Positions 1-9,049 of a DNA stretch of 64,000 nt are shown piece by piece (the first letter of the stretch is position 1; each line of letters opens with the position of its first letter). Below the pieces are notes generated by a model. The model was not told where the DNA came from and did no database searches. It saw only the letters and a program-made list of their open reading frames with translations. The position numbers were made by a program, and so were the translations under genes. Source of the DNA: Ferruginibacter sp. (GTDB taxonomy: Bacteria; Bacteroidota; Bacteroidia; Chitinophagales; Chitinophagaceae); NCBI GenBank assembly GCA_030831945.1, contig JAURKC010000022.1, positions 62,001-126,000 on the forward strand. The letters run 5' to 3'.

Positions 1-314
1 GACTAGAAAAAGCGGCAAAAGCATGGAGTACCATGATTGAAAAGGCCTTAAAAAAGAATATAAAAGTAATTCTATTAACTCCATCTCCAGACCAAAGAAT
101 AGATATATTATCCCCCAATAATGAATTAGAAAAACATGCTTTGCAAATAAAGGCATTAGCAAAAAAATACGATGTCGGATTAATAGATAGCTATGAGGAG
201 TTCAGAAATAAGGTCTTGTCTGGAGAACCCATCACAAACTATATGTCACAGGTAAACCACCCTAATCAACAAGGGCATTTACTGATTGCCAATAAAATAG
301 CTGAATTTTTTTAA
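1..314 (+). CDS. SGNH/GDSL-type esterase, C-terminal fragment
   Basis: The reading frame is open from the left edge of the window (codons from base 3), so this is the last ~103 residues of a longer gene. The visible part has an alternating strand/helix pattern (KVILLTPSP, then a long helix) and ends with NHPNQQGHLLIANKIAEFF. An Asn/Asp-x-x-His-Pro-N-x-x-G-H element followed by a terminal helix is typical of block V of SGNH hydrolases, which carries the catalytic His. The family suggests hydrolysis of an ester on a small molecule or polysaccharide; the substrate cannot be told. The catalytic Ser block and any signal peptide lie outside the window. It is followed after about 60 bp by gltX, which has its own promoter. 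Confidence 0.6.
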   Translation, partial: LEKAAKAWSTMIEKALKKNIKVILLTPSPDQRIDILSPNNELEKHALQIKALAKKYDVGLIDSYEEFRNKVLSGEPITNYMSQVNHPNQQGHLLIANKIAEFF

Positions 315-363
315 TAGACTAGAAAAGTAAAAACTTTATTTTCCTTTCATTTCACTCCTGGCT

Positions 364-371
364 TATCTTTG
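364..371 (+). promoter_or_regulatory. Bacteroidota -7 promoter element of gltX
   Basis: TATCTTTG matches the Bacteroidota -7 consensus TAnnTTTG exactly. It ends four bases before the gltX ATG at 376, so transcription should begin at or next to the start codon. No clear -33 TTG box is seen at the usual 19-20 bp spacing. Confidence 0.5.
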
Positions 372-375
372 CCCT

Positions 376-1908
376 ATGGCCAATAAAGTTAGAGTTCGAT
401 TTGCACCCAGTCCAACTGGGGGGCTTCATTTAGGCGGAGTTAGAACCGTGCTATTTAATTATTTATTTGCAAAAAAACACCAAGGTGATTTTATAGTTCG
501 CGTAGAGGATACCGATCAAACAAGATGGGTAGATGGTGCGGAGAAATATATTTTCGACTGCCTAGACTGGTGTGGACTAGTACCCGATGAAAGTGTGATT
601 CATGGTGGTCCGTATACCCCTTACCGGCAGAGTGAAAGAAAACCAATTTACCGCCAATATGCTGAACAACTCATTCAACAAGGTAATGCTTATTATGCCT
701 TTGATACTTCTGCAGAATTAGAAGCGATGAGAGAAAAGCTAAAAGCTGCCGGCAGCAATAGTTTGCAATACGATCATCATATACGGATGAGCATGAACAA
801 TTCGTTGCGCTTATTACCTGAAGAAACAAAAGCATTAATTGATGCAGGAACCCCCTATGTCATCCGCATAAAAGTTAATTCCAATGAACTCATTCCTTTT
901 TCAGATATGATCAGAGGAGAAATGGAATTTGATACGAATACAGTAGATGACAAAGTATTACTTAAAGCTGATGGAATGCCCACCTACCATCTTGCCGTGG
1001 TGATTGACGATTATTTAATGAAAATAAGTCATGCCTTTAGAGGAGAGGAATGGCTACCAAGCGCGCCAGTCCACATTTTATTATGGAAATACTTGTTTGG
1101 ACTAGATCAAATGCCCCATTGGGCGCATCTTCCATTAATTTTAAAACCAGATGGAAACGGAAAACTAAGTAAGCGTGACGGAGATCGTCTAGGCTTTCCC
1201 GTTTATGCTATGGATTGGATAGACCCTACTTCAAAGGAGGTTACCAAAGGATTTAAGGAATTAGGCTTTTTACCAGAAGCATTCATCAACCTATTAGCTG
1301 TACTAGGCTGGAATGACGGTACAGAGCAAGAAGTATTTTCATTAGAAGAATTAATAGAAAAATTTAGCATCGAAAAAGTTCATAAAGGCGGCGCTAAATT
1401 TGATTTCGAAAAAGCAAAATGGTTTAATCAAGAATGGATCAAAAAATTGCCTATTGAAAATTATAAAGAAAGAGTTAAAGAAATCTTCTTGAGCAAAGGA
1501 GTCTCCAATATAGATGATAACTATTTGGGAGAAGTGATGAATTTAATTAAAGAGCGCTGTATTGTACTTCCAGATTTTTATACTCAAGGTTTATACTTCT
1601 TTGATTCACCTAGCTCCTATGATGAAGCATCCGTTAAGCCAAAATGGGATGAAGCTAAAAAAGAATACTTCAATAGCCTAATCGATCAATTAAACCAACT
1701 AGAAAGTTGGGATGCGATTTCCATTGAAACAATTTTCAAACAAATTGCTACTGAAAAAAATAGTAAAGTAGGTGAATTACAAATGATGCTAAGAGTATTT
1801 TTAGTGGGTAGCAAAATGGGGCCAGGCTTATTCATCATTGCTGAAACAATTGGTAAAATAAATACGCTTCAAAGAATAGAAAATGCTTTGAAAGTTTTTG
1901 GAGCGTAA
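376..1908 (+). CDS. gltX: Glutamyl-tRNA synthetase
   Basis: Charges tRNA-Glu with glutamate in the cytoplasm; a class I aminoacyl-tRNA synthetase of 510 residues, normal for the family. The ATP-binding HIGH motif is the HLGG of [11 protein letters not shown] (residues 18-21) and the second signature is KLSKR (263-267). The [13 protein letters not shown] and GWNDGTEQE segments are also typical. The C-terminal third is the helical anticodon-binding domain. The ATG at 376 gives the conserved start [16 protein letters not shown] -7 promoter element ends only four bases upstream, so the mRNA is probably leaderless or nearly so. The next gene (B12-binding subunit) begins 40 bp after the stop and could be cotranscribed. 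Whether the enzyme also mischarges tRNA-Gln cannot be judged here. Confidence 0.97.
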   Translation: MANKVRVRFAPSPTGGLHLGGVRTVLFNYLFAKKHQGDFIVRVEDTDQTRWVDGAEKYIFDCLDWCGLVPDESVIHGGPYTPYRQSERKPIYRQYAEQLIQQGNAYYAFDTSAELEAMREKLKAAGSNSLQYDHHIRMSMNNSLRLLPEETKALIDAGTPYVIRIKVNSNELIPFSDMIRGEMEFDTNTVDDKVLLKADGMPTYHLAVVIDDYLMKISHAFRGEEWLPSAPVHILLWKYLFGLDQMPHWAHLPLILKPDGNGKLSKRDGDRLGFPVYAMDWIDPTSKEVTKGFKELGFLPEAFINLLAVLGWNDGTEQEVFSLEELIEKFSIEKVHKGGAKFDFEKAKWFNQEWIKKLPIENYKERVKEIFLSKGVSNIDDNYLGEVMNLIKERCIVLPDFYTQGLYFFDSPSSYDEASVKPKWDEAKKEYFNSLIDQLNQLESWDAISIETIFKQIATEKNSKVGELQMMLRVFLVGSKMGPGLFIIAETIGKINTLQRIENALKVFGA

Positions 1909-1948
1909 TTACTTTCTATTCATAGACAATTCATTTAAAGAAACCATC

Positions 1949-2368
1949 ATGAATACTGATAAAAAAAGACCCATTCGCATATTGATTGCAAAAGTAGGTC
2001 TGGATGGACATGATCGTGGTGCCAAAATAATCGCAACTTCTTTACGGGATGCAGGAATGGAGGTGATCTATACTGGCCTTCGTCAGACTCCTGAGATGGT
2101 GGTAAATACTGCCTTACAAGAGGATGTGGATGCCATTGGTGTTAGCATCCTTAGCGGTGCGCACAATACCGTTTTCCCGAAAATCATAAAGTTGATGAAG
2201 GAAAAACAGATGACAGATGTACTACTCACCGGTGGAGGTATTATTCCAGCAGAAGATATGAAGGAATTGAATAAAATAGGTGTAGGCGAATTATTTCCAC
2301 CAGGCACTAATACCTCTTCTATTACCCAATATATTTCGGATTGGGTAAGTACCCATCGAGATTTTTAA
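1949..2368 (+). CDS. Stand-alone B12-binding subunit of a methylmalonyl-CoA-type mutase
   Basis: A 139-residue protein that is only the cobalamin-binding domain of acyl-CoA mutases. It has the base-off DxHxxG motif ([12 protein letters not shown]) and the family signatures [17 protein letters not shown] and [10 protein letters not shown]. In two-subunit mutases this small protein pairs with a separate TIM-barrel subunit to interconvert methylmalonyl-CoA and succinyl-CoA, or a related pair such as 2-hydroxyisobutyryl-CoA/3-hydroxybutyryl-CoA. No large subunit is present in this window. An open frame reaches back to 1898 inside the end of gltX, but the ATG at 1949 gives the normal N-terminus [18 protein letters not shown] crotonase follows 53 bp downstream, and a methylmalonyl-CoA epimerase lies 13 kb away. 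The exact substrate is inferred. Confidence 0.85.
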   Translation: MNTDKKRPIRILIAKVGLDGHDRGAKIIATSLRDAGMEVIYTGLRQTPEMVVNTALQEDVDAIGVSILSGAHNTVFPKIIKLMKEKQMTDVLLTGGGIIPAEDMKELNKIGVGELFPPGTNTSSITQYISDWVSTHRDF

Positions 2369-2421
2369 ATTAATCAGTTGATTTGTATTAATTGTTCCAA
2401 AAGCTTACTAAAAAAAATTAA

Positions 2422-3201
2422 ATGAGCTACACCACTTTAATTACTTCTCTCAATAATAGTATTTTCACCATCACCATCAACCGTCCTGAGAAATTAAATG
2501 CACTGAATAGTGTGGTACTAGCTGAATTAGAACTTGCCATCGAAGAAATTTATACTAACGCCTCTATCAAATCTGCAATTATAACTGGTACAGGACCAAA
2601 GGCATTTGTAGCCGGTGCTGACATTGCAGCGTTTTCGGATTTAACCAAAACTGAAGCAATTAACTTATCCAAAAGAGGACAGGATATTTTTTCAAAAATA
2701 GAAAATAGTACTAAGCCAATTATTGCAGCAGTGAATGGGTTTGCATTAGGTGGTGGCTGTGAATTAGCCATGGCCTGCCACTTTAGAATTGCTGCCGAAA
2801 ATGCAAAATTTGGGCAACCAGAAATTAATCTAGGCATCGTTCCTGGATATGGCGGTACGCAAAGATTAACAAAATTAATAGGCAAGGGACGTGCAATAGA
2901 ATTATTAATCAGTGGAATAATGATAGACGCTCACACAGCATTACAATACGGACTAGTCAACTATGTAGTACCTCAAGAATTATTGATGGATAAAGCCATT
3001 TCCATTTTAACAGTAATCAATACAAAAGCACCGATTGCCATTTCCGAGTGCATTCAATGCGCCAATGCAGCAGAAAATAATGCTATCGATGGTTATACAG
3101 TTGAAAATAATGCCTTTGGTGAATGCTTCGATACGGCTGACAGAAAAGAAGGCACCCTTGCCTTTCTAGAAAAACGTACACCAAAATTTATAGGAAAATA
3201 A
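2422..3201 (+). CDS. Enoyl-CoA hydratase/isomerase (crotonase family)
   Basis: A 259-residue single-domain crotonase, expected to add water to 2-enoyl-CoA thioesters in fatty-acid or branched-chain acid breakdown. The oxyanion-hole segments are AFVAGADIAAF (about 69-79) and GFALGGGCELAMA (about 108-120). Both catalytic glutamates of true hydratases are present, in GGCELAM and in GQPEINLGIVPGYGG. The N-terminus (INRPEKLNALN) is also standard. It lies just downstream of the B12-binding mutase subunit on the same strand, which suggests a shared role in acyl-CoA metabolism. The precise chain-length preference cannot be read from the sequence. It ends 21 bp from the convergent metallophosphoesterase gene. 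Confidence 0.9.
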   Translation: MSYTTLITSLNNSIFTITINRPEKLNALNSVVLAELELAIEEIYTNASIKSAIITGTGPKAFVAGADIAAFSDLTKTEAINLSKRGQDIFSKIENSTKPIIAAVNGFALGGGCELAMACHFRIAAENAKFGQPEINLGIVPGYGGTQRLTKLIGKGRAIELLISGIMIDAHTALQYGLVNYVVPQELLMDKAISILTVINTKAPIAISECIQCANAAENNAIDGYTVENNAFGECFDTADRKEGTLAFLEKRTPKFIGK

Positions 3202-3222
3202 ATAATAACAACTTCCTTCTAC

Positions 3223-4044
3223 TTAAAATGTAACCTCGTTAATCTTATCAATCGGATTCATCACATAGGTAAGTATTGAATTGTCACTCATCAACTCTAC
3301 CACTCTAAATCCACGATAGGGTGTACCCCAGTCTCCGCCAAAATGCGCATCAAATATAAAAGGTATCTCATTTCTTTTTTTAATACCTTCTTCATCATGA
3401 TCATGCCCATTAAAAACAGCCTTGATATTTTTGTGCTTTGCAAAAACCTCAAATAATTCAGGACTATCCACTGCATGTTTAGTTAACTTTCCTGGATTGA
3501 TATGTATAAAAATAAATACATTTTTTTTGGACTGATGTTTCTCTAATTGAGTAGCCATCCAATTTACATCTGGACTGAGATAAGTCCCTTTTTCATTGGA
3601 GGTAGTAGCAATTAAAAATGCATTCTTCCCAATCGAAAAGTCGAGGTTGACCGGCATATTCCAAATGGTTTCCCATTCCTTTGCAGTAACCTTATCATGA
3701 TTCCCTTGACTTACATAATATTTTAGCGCTAGTTTGTCTAAGGCTTTTTTTGCCGCAGGATAATGCACCTTGTCGTCATGAATAATATCACCATTAATCA
3801 TACAAAACGCAAAAGGATTAGCACTGTGTTCTTCATTAATACGGGTAACTAGAGTTTCAAAATATTTTTCATATTCCGTTCCTTTCTGCCCATAATGACC
3901 ATCGGATGCAACAACAAATCGAAGCTTAACTTTTTTACTCTTTTCCCATTCGCTCCAATTTAAATCGTTTGCATGAAGAATTTCTCCTCCCGCCAAAACA
4001 ATCGCCATCGATGATGCATACTTAATAAATTCACTCCTTTTCAT
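3223..4044 (-). CDS. Exported calcineurin-like metallophosphoesterase
   Basis: A 273-residue protein with a probable N-terminal export signal (MKRSEFIKYASSMAIVLAGG). The calcineurin-like phosphoesterase metal motifs appear in order: VASDGHYG (first D-x-H, with D-G-H), MINGDIIHDD (GD), SQGNHDK (GNHD), FIHINPG and FNGHDHDEEG (GHxH-like). These residues hold a two-metal centre that hydrolyses phosphomonoesters or diesters. The substrate is unknown. The signal has Lys-Arg rather than Arg-Arg before the hydrophobic stretch, so Sec export is more likely than Tat. It is convergent with the crotonase gene, and its ATG lies 230 bp from the start of fumC on the other strand. Confidence 0.85.
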   Translation of the reverse strand: MKRSEFIKYASSMAIVLAGGEILHANDLNWSEWEKSKKVKLRFVVASDGHYGQKGTEYEKYFETLVTRINEEHSANPFAFCMINGDIIHDDKVHYPAAKKALDKLALKYYVSQGNHDKVTAKEWETIWNMPVNLDFSIGKNAFLIATTSNEKGTYLSPDVNWMATQLEKHQSKKNVFIFIHINPGKLTKHAVDSPELFEVFAKHKNIKAVFNGHDHDEEGIKKRNEIPFIFDAHFGGDWGTPYRGFRVVELMSDNSILTYVMNPIDKINEVTF

Positions 4045-4274
4045 AAATATATATTTTAATGAATGACTACTTTTTTTGTTTTATTCTTTCAATAAATCTC
4101 CTAGAAAGCTGACTTTTAAGAATAAAAAGCAAGTTCAAGTTAAATAAAAATATTATCTCTCGCTAAAAATATACCGTTAACAAATGATTACGTATAAAAT
4201 ATTCCAAAAAGATGCCCAATTATATGTATCATCAAGTAACTTTACACATCGTATTTATCTAAAAAAGTTGCCAA

Positions 4275-5675
4275 ATGGATTATAGAATAGAAAAAGACAC
4301 CATGGGTGAAGTAAAAGTACCTGTAGACGCTTATTTTGGTGCACAAACCCAGCGCAGTATTGATAATTTTAAAATTGCTGAGGACATTAATAAAATGCCC
4401 AAAGAGATTATTAAGGCATTTGCTTATTTAAAAAAAGCAGCAGCCCTAACCAATTTAGATGCAGGCGTATTGTCGCAAGAAAAGTCCGACCTGATTGGAA
4501 AAGTATGTGATGAAATACTTGCAGGAAAACTAGATCAATGGTTTCCGCTAGTAGTTTGGCAAACAGGGAGTGGCACCCAGAGTAATATGAACATTAATGA
4601 GGTAGTAGCCTATCGTGGTCATGTTATCAACGGAGGGTCATTGGCAGATAAAGAGAAATTTTTACACCCTAATGACGATGTCAATAAATCTCAATCTAGC
4701 AATGATACTTTTCCGACAGCTATGCACATTGCTGCCTATAAAATATTGATTGAAACTACTATCCCGGGTATAGAAAAATTAAGAGATACACTTGCTACCA
4801 AGTCAAAGGCTTATATGAATGTGGTAAAAATTGGCAGAACGCATTTTATGGATGCTACACCATTAACCGTTGGACAAGAATTTAGCGGCTACGTTTCACA
4901 ACTTAATCACGGATTAAAAGCTATTCGTAATACCTTAGCACATCTCAGCGAACTGGCTCTTGGGGGAACAGCGGTGGGTACTGGAATTAATACCCCAGAA
5001 GGGTATTCAGAAAATGTAGCAAAACATATTGCTACTTTAACTGGACTTCCATTTATTACTGCTGAAAATAAATTTGAAGCGCTTGCTGCCCATGATGCAA
5101 TAGTAGAAGCACATGGTGCACTAAAAACAGTAGCCGTTAGTTTAATGAAAATTGCTAACGATATTCGAATGCTTTCTTCTGGTCCAAGATCTGGAATTGG
5201 TGAAATATTTATTCCTGATAATGAACCTGGGTCTTCTATCATGCCTGGAAAAGTAAATCCTACTCAATGTGAAGCTTTAACAATGATTGCAGCTCAAGTG
5301 ATGGGTAATGATGTTACCATTGGTATTGGTGGAAGTATGGGACATTTTGAATTAAATGTTTTCAAACCGGTAATGATTTATAATTTCCTTCACAGTGCCC
5401 GTTTGATTGGAGATGGTTGCGTATCGTTTAACGATAAATGTGCAATTGGTCTAGCTCCTATTGAAGAAAATATTAAAAAGCATGTTGACAATAGCTTAAT
5501 GTTGGTTACCTCGCTAAATACCAAAATTGGATATTATAAGGCTGCAGAAATTGCGCAAAAAGCACACAAAGAAGGTACTACTTTAAAAGAGATGGCAGTA
5601 AAACTAGGTTATGTAACTCCAGAAGAATTTGATGCATGGGTAATTCCAGCCAATATGGTGGGAAAAATAAAATAG
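4275..5675 (+). CDS. fumC: Fumarate hydratase, class II
   Basis: Interconverts fumarate and malate in the TCA cycle; a cytoplasmic, iron-independent homotetramer. The length of 466 residues is normal. The superfamily signature [11 protein letters not shown] lies at about residues 319-329 and carries the catalytic serine loop. Other class II landmarks are [36 protein letters not shown] and [12 protein letters not shown]. Class II fumarases have [10 protein letters not shown] here, as this protein does ([15 protein letters not shown]), which separates them from aspartase. The gene is monocistronic: it lies 230 bp from the divergent metallophosphoesterase and converges on lspA with a 23 bp gap. 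A near-match to the -7 element (TAACTTTA) lies around 4240. Confidence 0.96.
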   Translation: MDYRIEKDTMGEVKVPVDAYFGAQTQRSIDNFKIAEDINKMPKEIIKAFAYLKKAAALTNLDAGVLSQEKSDLIGKVCDEILAGKLDQWFPLVVWQTGSGTQSNMNINEVVAYRGHVINGGSLADKEKFLHPNDDVNKSQSSNDTFPTAMHIAAYKILIETTIPGIEKLRDTLATKSKAYMNVVKIGRTHFMDATPLTVGQEFSGYVSQLNHGLKAIRNTLAHLSELALGGTAVGTGINTPEGYSENVAKHIATLTGLPFITAENKFEALAAHDAIVEAHGALKTVAVSLMKIANDIRMLSSGPRSGIGEIFIPDNEPGSSIMPGKVNPTQCEALTMIAAQVMGNDVTIGIGGSMGHFELNVFKPVMIYNFLHSARLIGDGCVSFNDKCAIGLAPIEENIKKHVDNSLMLVTSLNTKIGYYKAAEIAQKAHKEGTTLKEMAVKLGYVTPEEFDAWVIPANMVGKIK

Positions 5676-5698
5676 GAAAAATCTTGTGTAGTCAATAA

Positions 5699-6379
5699 CT
5701 ATTGAACTTGCACATCATCGTTGACCAAGGCTGCAGTTTCTTGTGTTCGATTATTTTCTGAATCGTCAGCATGACTGAAGAACTTTTTCTGGAATACCAA
5801 AATGGTAATGACACCTGTAGAAATAGCAGCGTCAGCAAGGTTAAAAATAGGACGAAAAAATTCAAATTCTTCTCCACCCCATATTGGGAACCAAGTTGGA
5901 AAGTATACATTACTAATAATTGGAAAGTAGAGCATGTCTACCACTTTACCATGAAGAAAACCAGCATACCCATGAGCCGGAAAAGCTTTAGCAACTAAAT
6001 AAGTTCCTTGGGCACTCTCTTCAAAAATAATACCGTAAAACAAACTATCTATCAAATTTCCCAACGCACCAGCAAAAATTAAAGCAGCACAAATAATAAA
6101 ACCTTTGTGGTATTGTTTCTTAATTATACTACCTAAATACCAAACCCCAAAAATAACAGCCCCTAATCTAAATAAAGTAAGTATCATCTTTCCCGCATTT
6201 CCTCCAAATTTCCAGCCATAAGCCATCCCTTCATTTTCTACAAAATACAAACGAAACCAATTACCCAAAACAGTATGGCTCTCGTTCATATAATAGTTAG
6301 TTTTAATGTAAAATTTAAGCGCCTGATCGGCTATTACAACCAATATAATAATAAATGTTACGTGTTTAGCTTTAATCAT
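5699..6379 (-). CDS. lspA: Lipoprotein signal peptidase (signal peptidase II)
   Basis: Removes signal peptides from lipidated prolipoproteins in the inner membrane. The 226-residue protein has four predicted membrane segments. The two catalytic aspartates are in GNLIDSLFYG and FNLADAAIS. It is longer than the E. coli enzyme (about 165 residues) because of an inserted periplasmic segment and a C-terminal charged tail, both common in Bacteroidota. An open frame extends to a TTG at 6388, but that codon overlaps a -7 promoter element, so the ATG at 6379 (MIKAKHVTF) is chosen. It lies 54 bp downstream of the murF-alr fusion on the same strand and has its own promoter. Confidence 0.93.
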   Translation of the reverse strand: MIKAKHVTFIIILVVIADQALKFYIKTNYYMNESHTVLGNWFRLYFVENEGMAYGWKFGGNAGKMILTLFRLGAVIFGVWYLGSIIKKQYHKGFIICAALIFAGALGNLIDSLFYGIIFEESAQGTYLVAKAFPAHGYAGFLHGKVVDMLYFPIISNVYFPTWFPIWGGEEFEFFRPIFNLADAAISTGVITILVFQKKFFSHADDSENNRTQETAALVNDDVQVQ

Positions 6380-6385
6380 ATTTTG

Positions 6386-6393
6386 CAAAGATA
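6386..6393 (-). promoter_or_regulatory. -7 promoter element of lspA
   Basis: On the minus strand this reads TATCTTTG, an exact match to TAnnTTTG. It ends six bases before the ATG at 6379, so the transcript would start at or within a few bases of the start codon. This supports the shorter lspA start. Confidence 0.5.
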
Positions 6394-6433
6394 ATAGATA
6401 AATGGTTTCAGGTTATGGGTCTAAATATTGACA

Positions 6434-8953
6434 CTACTCTTCAAAATATACTCGTTTAACCCGCTGAGAAACTCCCGTTAATATTTCATAAGCAATCGTT
6501 TGAGCCTTTGTAGCCAAATCGGAAACTGGTAAATTTTCACCAAAAACAATCACCTCATCTCCTTCTTTAATATTTGTCCCCGTTATATCCAACATGGTCA
6601 TATCCATACAAACATTTCCGATCACAGGCACTAAGTTTCCCTTCACCCACATACTACCTAACCCATTACTTAACACCCTAGGAAAACCATCTGCATAGCC
6701 TATACGAACAGTAGCTATTAATTTTTCCTCCTTTACCTTACCCATCCTACTATAACCAATACTTTCACCCGCTGCTACTTTTTTAATTTGAGAAATCGTT
6801 GTTTTTAATGTACTTACATTTTTGAGTTTGGATTGCATATCCCTATTACTATCCACTCCATAAAGACCTATTCCTAATCGCACCATATCGAATTGTAAAT
6901 TAGGATGCCGATGTATAGAAGAAGTATTGGCAATATGACGAATAAAAGAATAACCTAGCGCTTCTTGCAAAATTGTACAACCTTTTAAAAATTCATCTGC
7001 CTGTAACTTTGTAAAAGCATCATGCTCTTGAGAATCACTTGCAGCTAAATGAGAAAATACCGTTTGGATTTTAAATCTATTGGTAGCCTTTAACAAATCC
7101 CCTAATTCAATTAAATCTTTTGCCTCAAAACCCAAACGGTGCATGCCGGTGTCTAATTTAATATGCACAGGATAACTAGTAATAGCCAATTTTTCTAAAT
7201 AATTTTGAAATCCATTTAAAATAGTAAAAGAATACAACTCGGGTTCTAAATGATAATTCACTAAAATATCAAAAGTTGATTCCTCAGGATTTAAAACTAG
7301 GATAGGTAAATTAATTCCAGCACGTCGCAATTCTACTCCCTCATCTGCATAGGCAACTGCTAAGTAATCTGCCTGATTAAACTGCAATAAATTAGCAATC
7401 TCAAATCCTCCACTACCATAACTAAAAGCTTTGACCATCGCCATCATTTTCACCCCAGGCTTCAATAATTGCTGATAGGCTTTTAAATTATGTGTAACTG
7501 CATTTAAATTTATTTCTAATACGGTTTGATGCAACTTCTCTTCGAGTAAATGGCTCAGTTGTTCAAATTCAAATATTCTAGCACCCTTCAATAATATCGT
7601 TTCATTATGAAAATGAATAGAATAGAACTGTTGTAAACATGCTGCAATGGAAGAAAAGAAAAAACTTTGCGGTATATTTTTAAATAAATGCTGCTGCTTG
7701 GATATTTCAGGACCGATTCCAATAAAACGTTGAATATTTTTTTGTTCCAAAATAGCTGCAACAGCGCCATACAATTCAGCATTAGTTTTACCTGACTCTA
7801 AAATATCACTCAAGATTAATGTTCGAGTAGGATGCTGTTGCTGTTGCACCAAAAAGTCTAATGCAATAGTTAAAGAATTGATATCAGCACTATAACTATC
7901 ATTGATTACCGAGCAGTTATTGATGCCTTGCTTTAATTCTAGCCGCATTTCTACTGGACTAAGCTGCAGCATTCGCTTTTCAATAACTGTTGTAGGAATA
8001 TTTAAATACAATAATACACTCCAACAAGTAAGCGCATTCTGAATGGAGGCGTCATCTGTAAAGGGTATAGTAATATTAATTTGCTTAATAGTTTCAGCAT
8101 TTTCTTTAAGGTGATCGTAGGCAGAAATAATTGTTTGATTCTTAGTTTTCTTTATTTCAAACACTTCTAACAAACCTTGCTGATGCGTACTCCAAGAGAA
8201 AAGTTGAATCTTTCCATCATTTGCTGTATTCTTAGTGAATTGATTTGCTGCAACATTTAGATCAACAGCATCAGATCCATAAATTAAAACATCACTAGTT
8301 AAAAACAATTTAAGTTTTTCATCAATTTTTTGTTGCTGATTCGAAAAACCTTCAGCATGTGCATCACCTATATTTGTAAAAATACCAATGGTTGGTTCAA
8401 TAATATGTTGAAGTTTTTCCATCTCATTGGGCAGAGATATACCCACTTCAAAAATTGCTAAGGTATGGGTTTGATTCATCTGCCAAACACTCAGCGGCAC
8501 ACCTATTTGTGAGTTATAACTTTTAGGACTTCTTACAATTTGATAATCAGTATGCAATAACTGATACAACCATTCTTTTACAATAGTCTTACCATTACTT
8601 CCGGTAATGCCAATTACAGGGATATTAAATTGTTGGCGATGAAAGGCTGCTAATGAATGTAGTGCAGACAGAACATCTTCAACTAATAAAAAATTGGAGC
8701 CTGGGTAAGATGTAATTTCTTCAACTCCTTTACTATCTGCAATTACAAAATTTCTGACTCCTTTATTATACAGCTCCTTAATAAAAGTATGACCATTTCT
8801 CCTAGGACCGCCCAAAGCAAAAAAAAGTGAAGATGCAGGAAACAATAGCTTACGACTATCAAGCAGCAAGTGCTCGATAACTGTATCCGATTTTTCTTTA
8901 CGTAAAAAATCGGCACTAGTAATTTCTGCTATTTTTTCTATTGAATAAATCAA
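6434..8953 (-). CDS. murF-alr: Fused UDP-MurNAc-tripeptide:D-Ala-D-Ala ligase (MurF) and alanine racemase
   Basis: An 839-residue two-enzyme fusion for peptidoglycan synthesis. Residues 1 to about 455 are MurF, which adds D-Ala-D-Ala to the UDP-MurNAc-tripeptide; the ATP loop is GITGSNGKT (115-123). Residues from about 475 are a fold-type III alanine racemase making D-alanine from L-alanine. The PLP lysine is K508 in MVKAFSYGSG and the catalytic tyrosine is Y753 in RIGYADGFPR. The motif around the lysine differs from the usual KANAYGHG. This fusion is known in Bacteroidota. No in-frame ATG gives an intact MurF N-terminus: the frame is closed by TAA seven codons upstream of a TTG at 8951-8953, so TTG (then IYSIEKIAEI) is the likely start. 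TerC lies 96 bp upstream on the same strand. Confidence 0.93.
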   Translation of the reverse strand: MIYSIEKIAEITSADFLRKEKSDTVIEHLLLDSRKLLFPASSLFFALGGPRRNGHTFIKELYNKGVRNFVIADSKGVEEITSYPGSNFLLVEDVLSALHSLAAFHRQQFNIPVIGITGSNGKTIVKEWLYQLLHTDYQIVRSPKSYNSQIGVPLSVWQMNQTHTLAIFEVGISLPNEMEKLQHIIEPTIGIFTNIGDAHAEGFSNQQQKIDEKLKLFLTSDVLIYGSDAVDLNVAANQFTKNTANDGKIQLFSWSTHQQGLLEVFEIKKTKNQTIISAYDHLKENAETIKQINITIPFTDDASIQNALTCWSVLLYLNIPTTVIEKRMLQLSPVEMRLELKQGINNCSVINDSYSADINSLTIALDFLVQQQQHPTRTLILSDILESGKTNAELYGAVAAILEQKNIQRFIGIGPEISKQQHLFKNIPQSFFFSSIAACLQQFYSIHFHNETILLKGARIFEFEQLSHLLEEKLHQTVLEINLNAVTHNLKAYQQLLKPGVKMMAMVKAFSYGSGGFEIANLLQFNQADYLAVAYADEGVELRRAGINLPILVLNPEESTFDILVNYHLEPELYSFTILNGFQNYLEKLAITSYPVHIKLDTGMHRLGFEAKDLIELGDLLKATNRFKIQTVFSHLAASDSQEHDAFTKLQADEFLKGCTILQEALGYSFIRHIANTSSIHRHPNLQFDMVRLGIGLYGVDSNRDMQSKLKNVSTLKTTISQIKKVAAGESIGYSRMGKVKEEKLIATVRIGYADGFPRVLSNGLGSMWVKGNLVPVIGNVCMDMTMLDITGTNIKEGDEVIVFGENLPVSDLATKAQTIAYEILTGVSQRVKRVYFEE

Positions 8954-9049
8954 TGGGCCTTTTTTAACTCTTTAAATATAAAACCTACTTAGAATAATCT
9001 CCTCAATTAATTAACAATTTTATCAATTCTTTTCCTAGACATTCCCTAA

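Noticed and set aside
3985..4044. Tat export of the metallophosphoesterase.
   Set aside because: The signal has Lys-Arg (MKRSEF) rather than Arg-Arg, so a Tat route is not supported.
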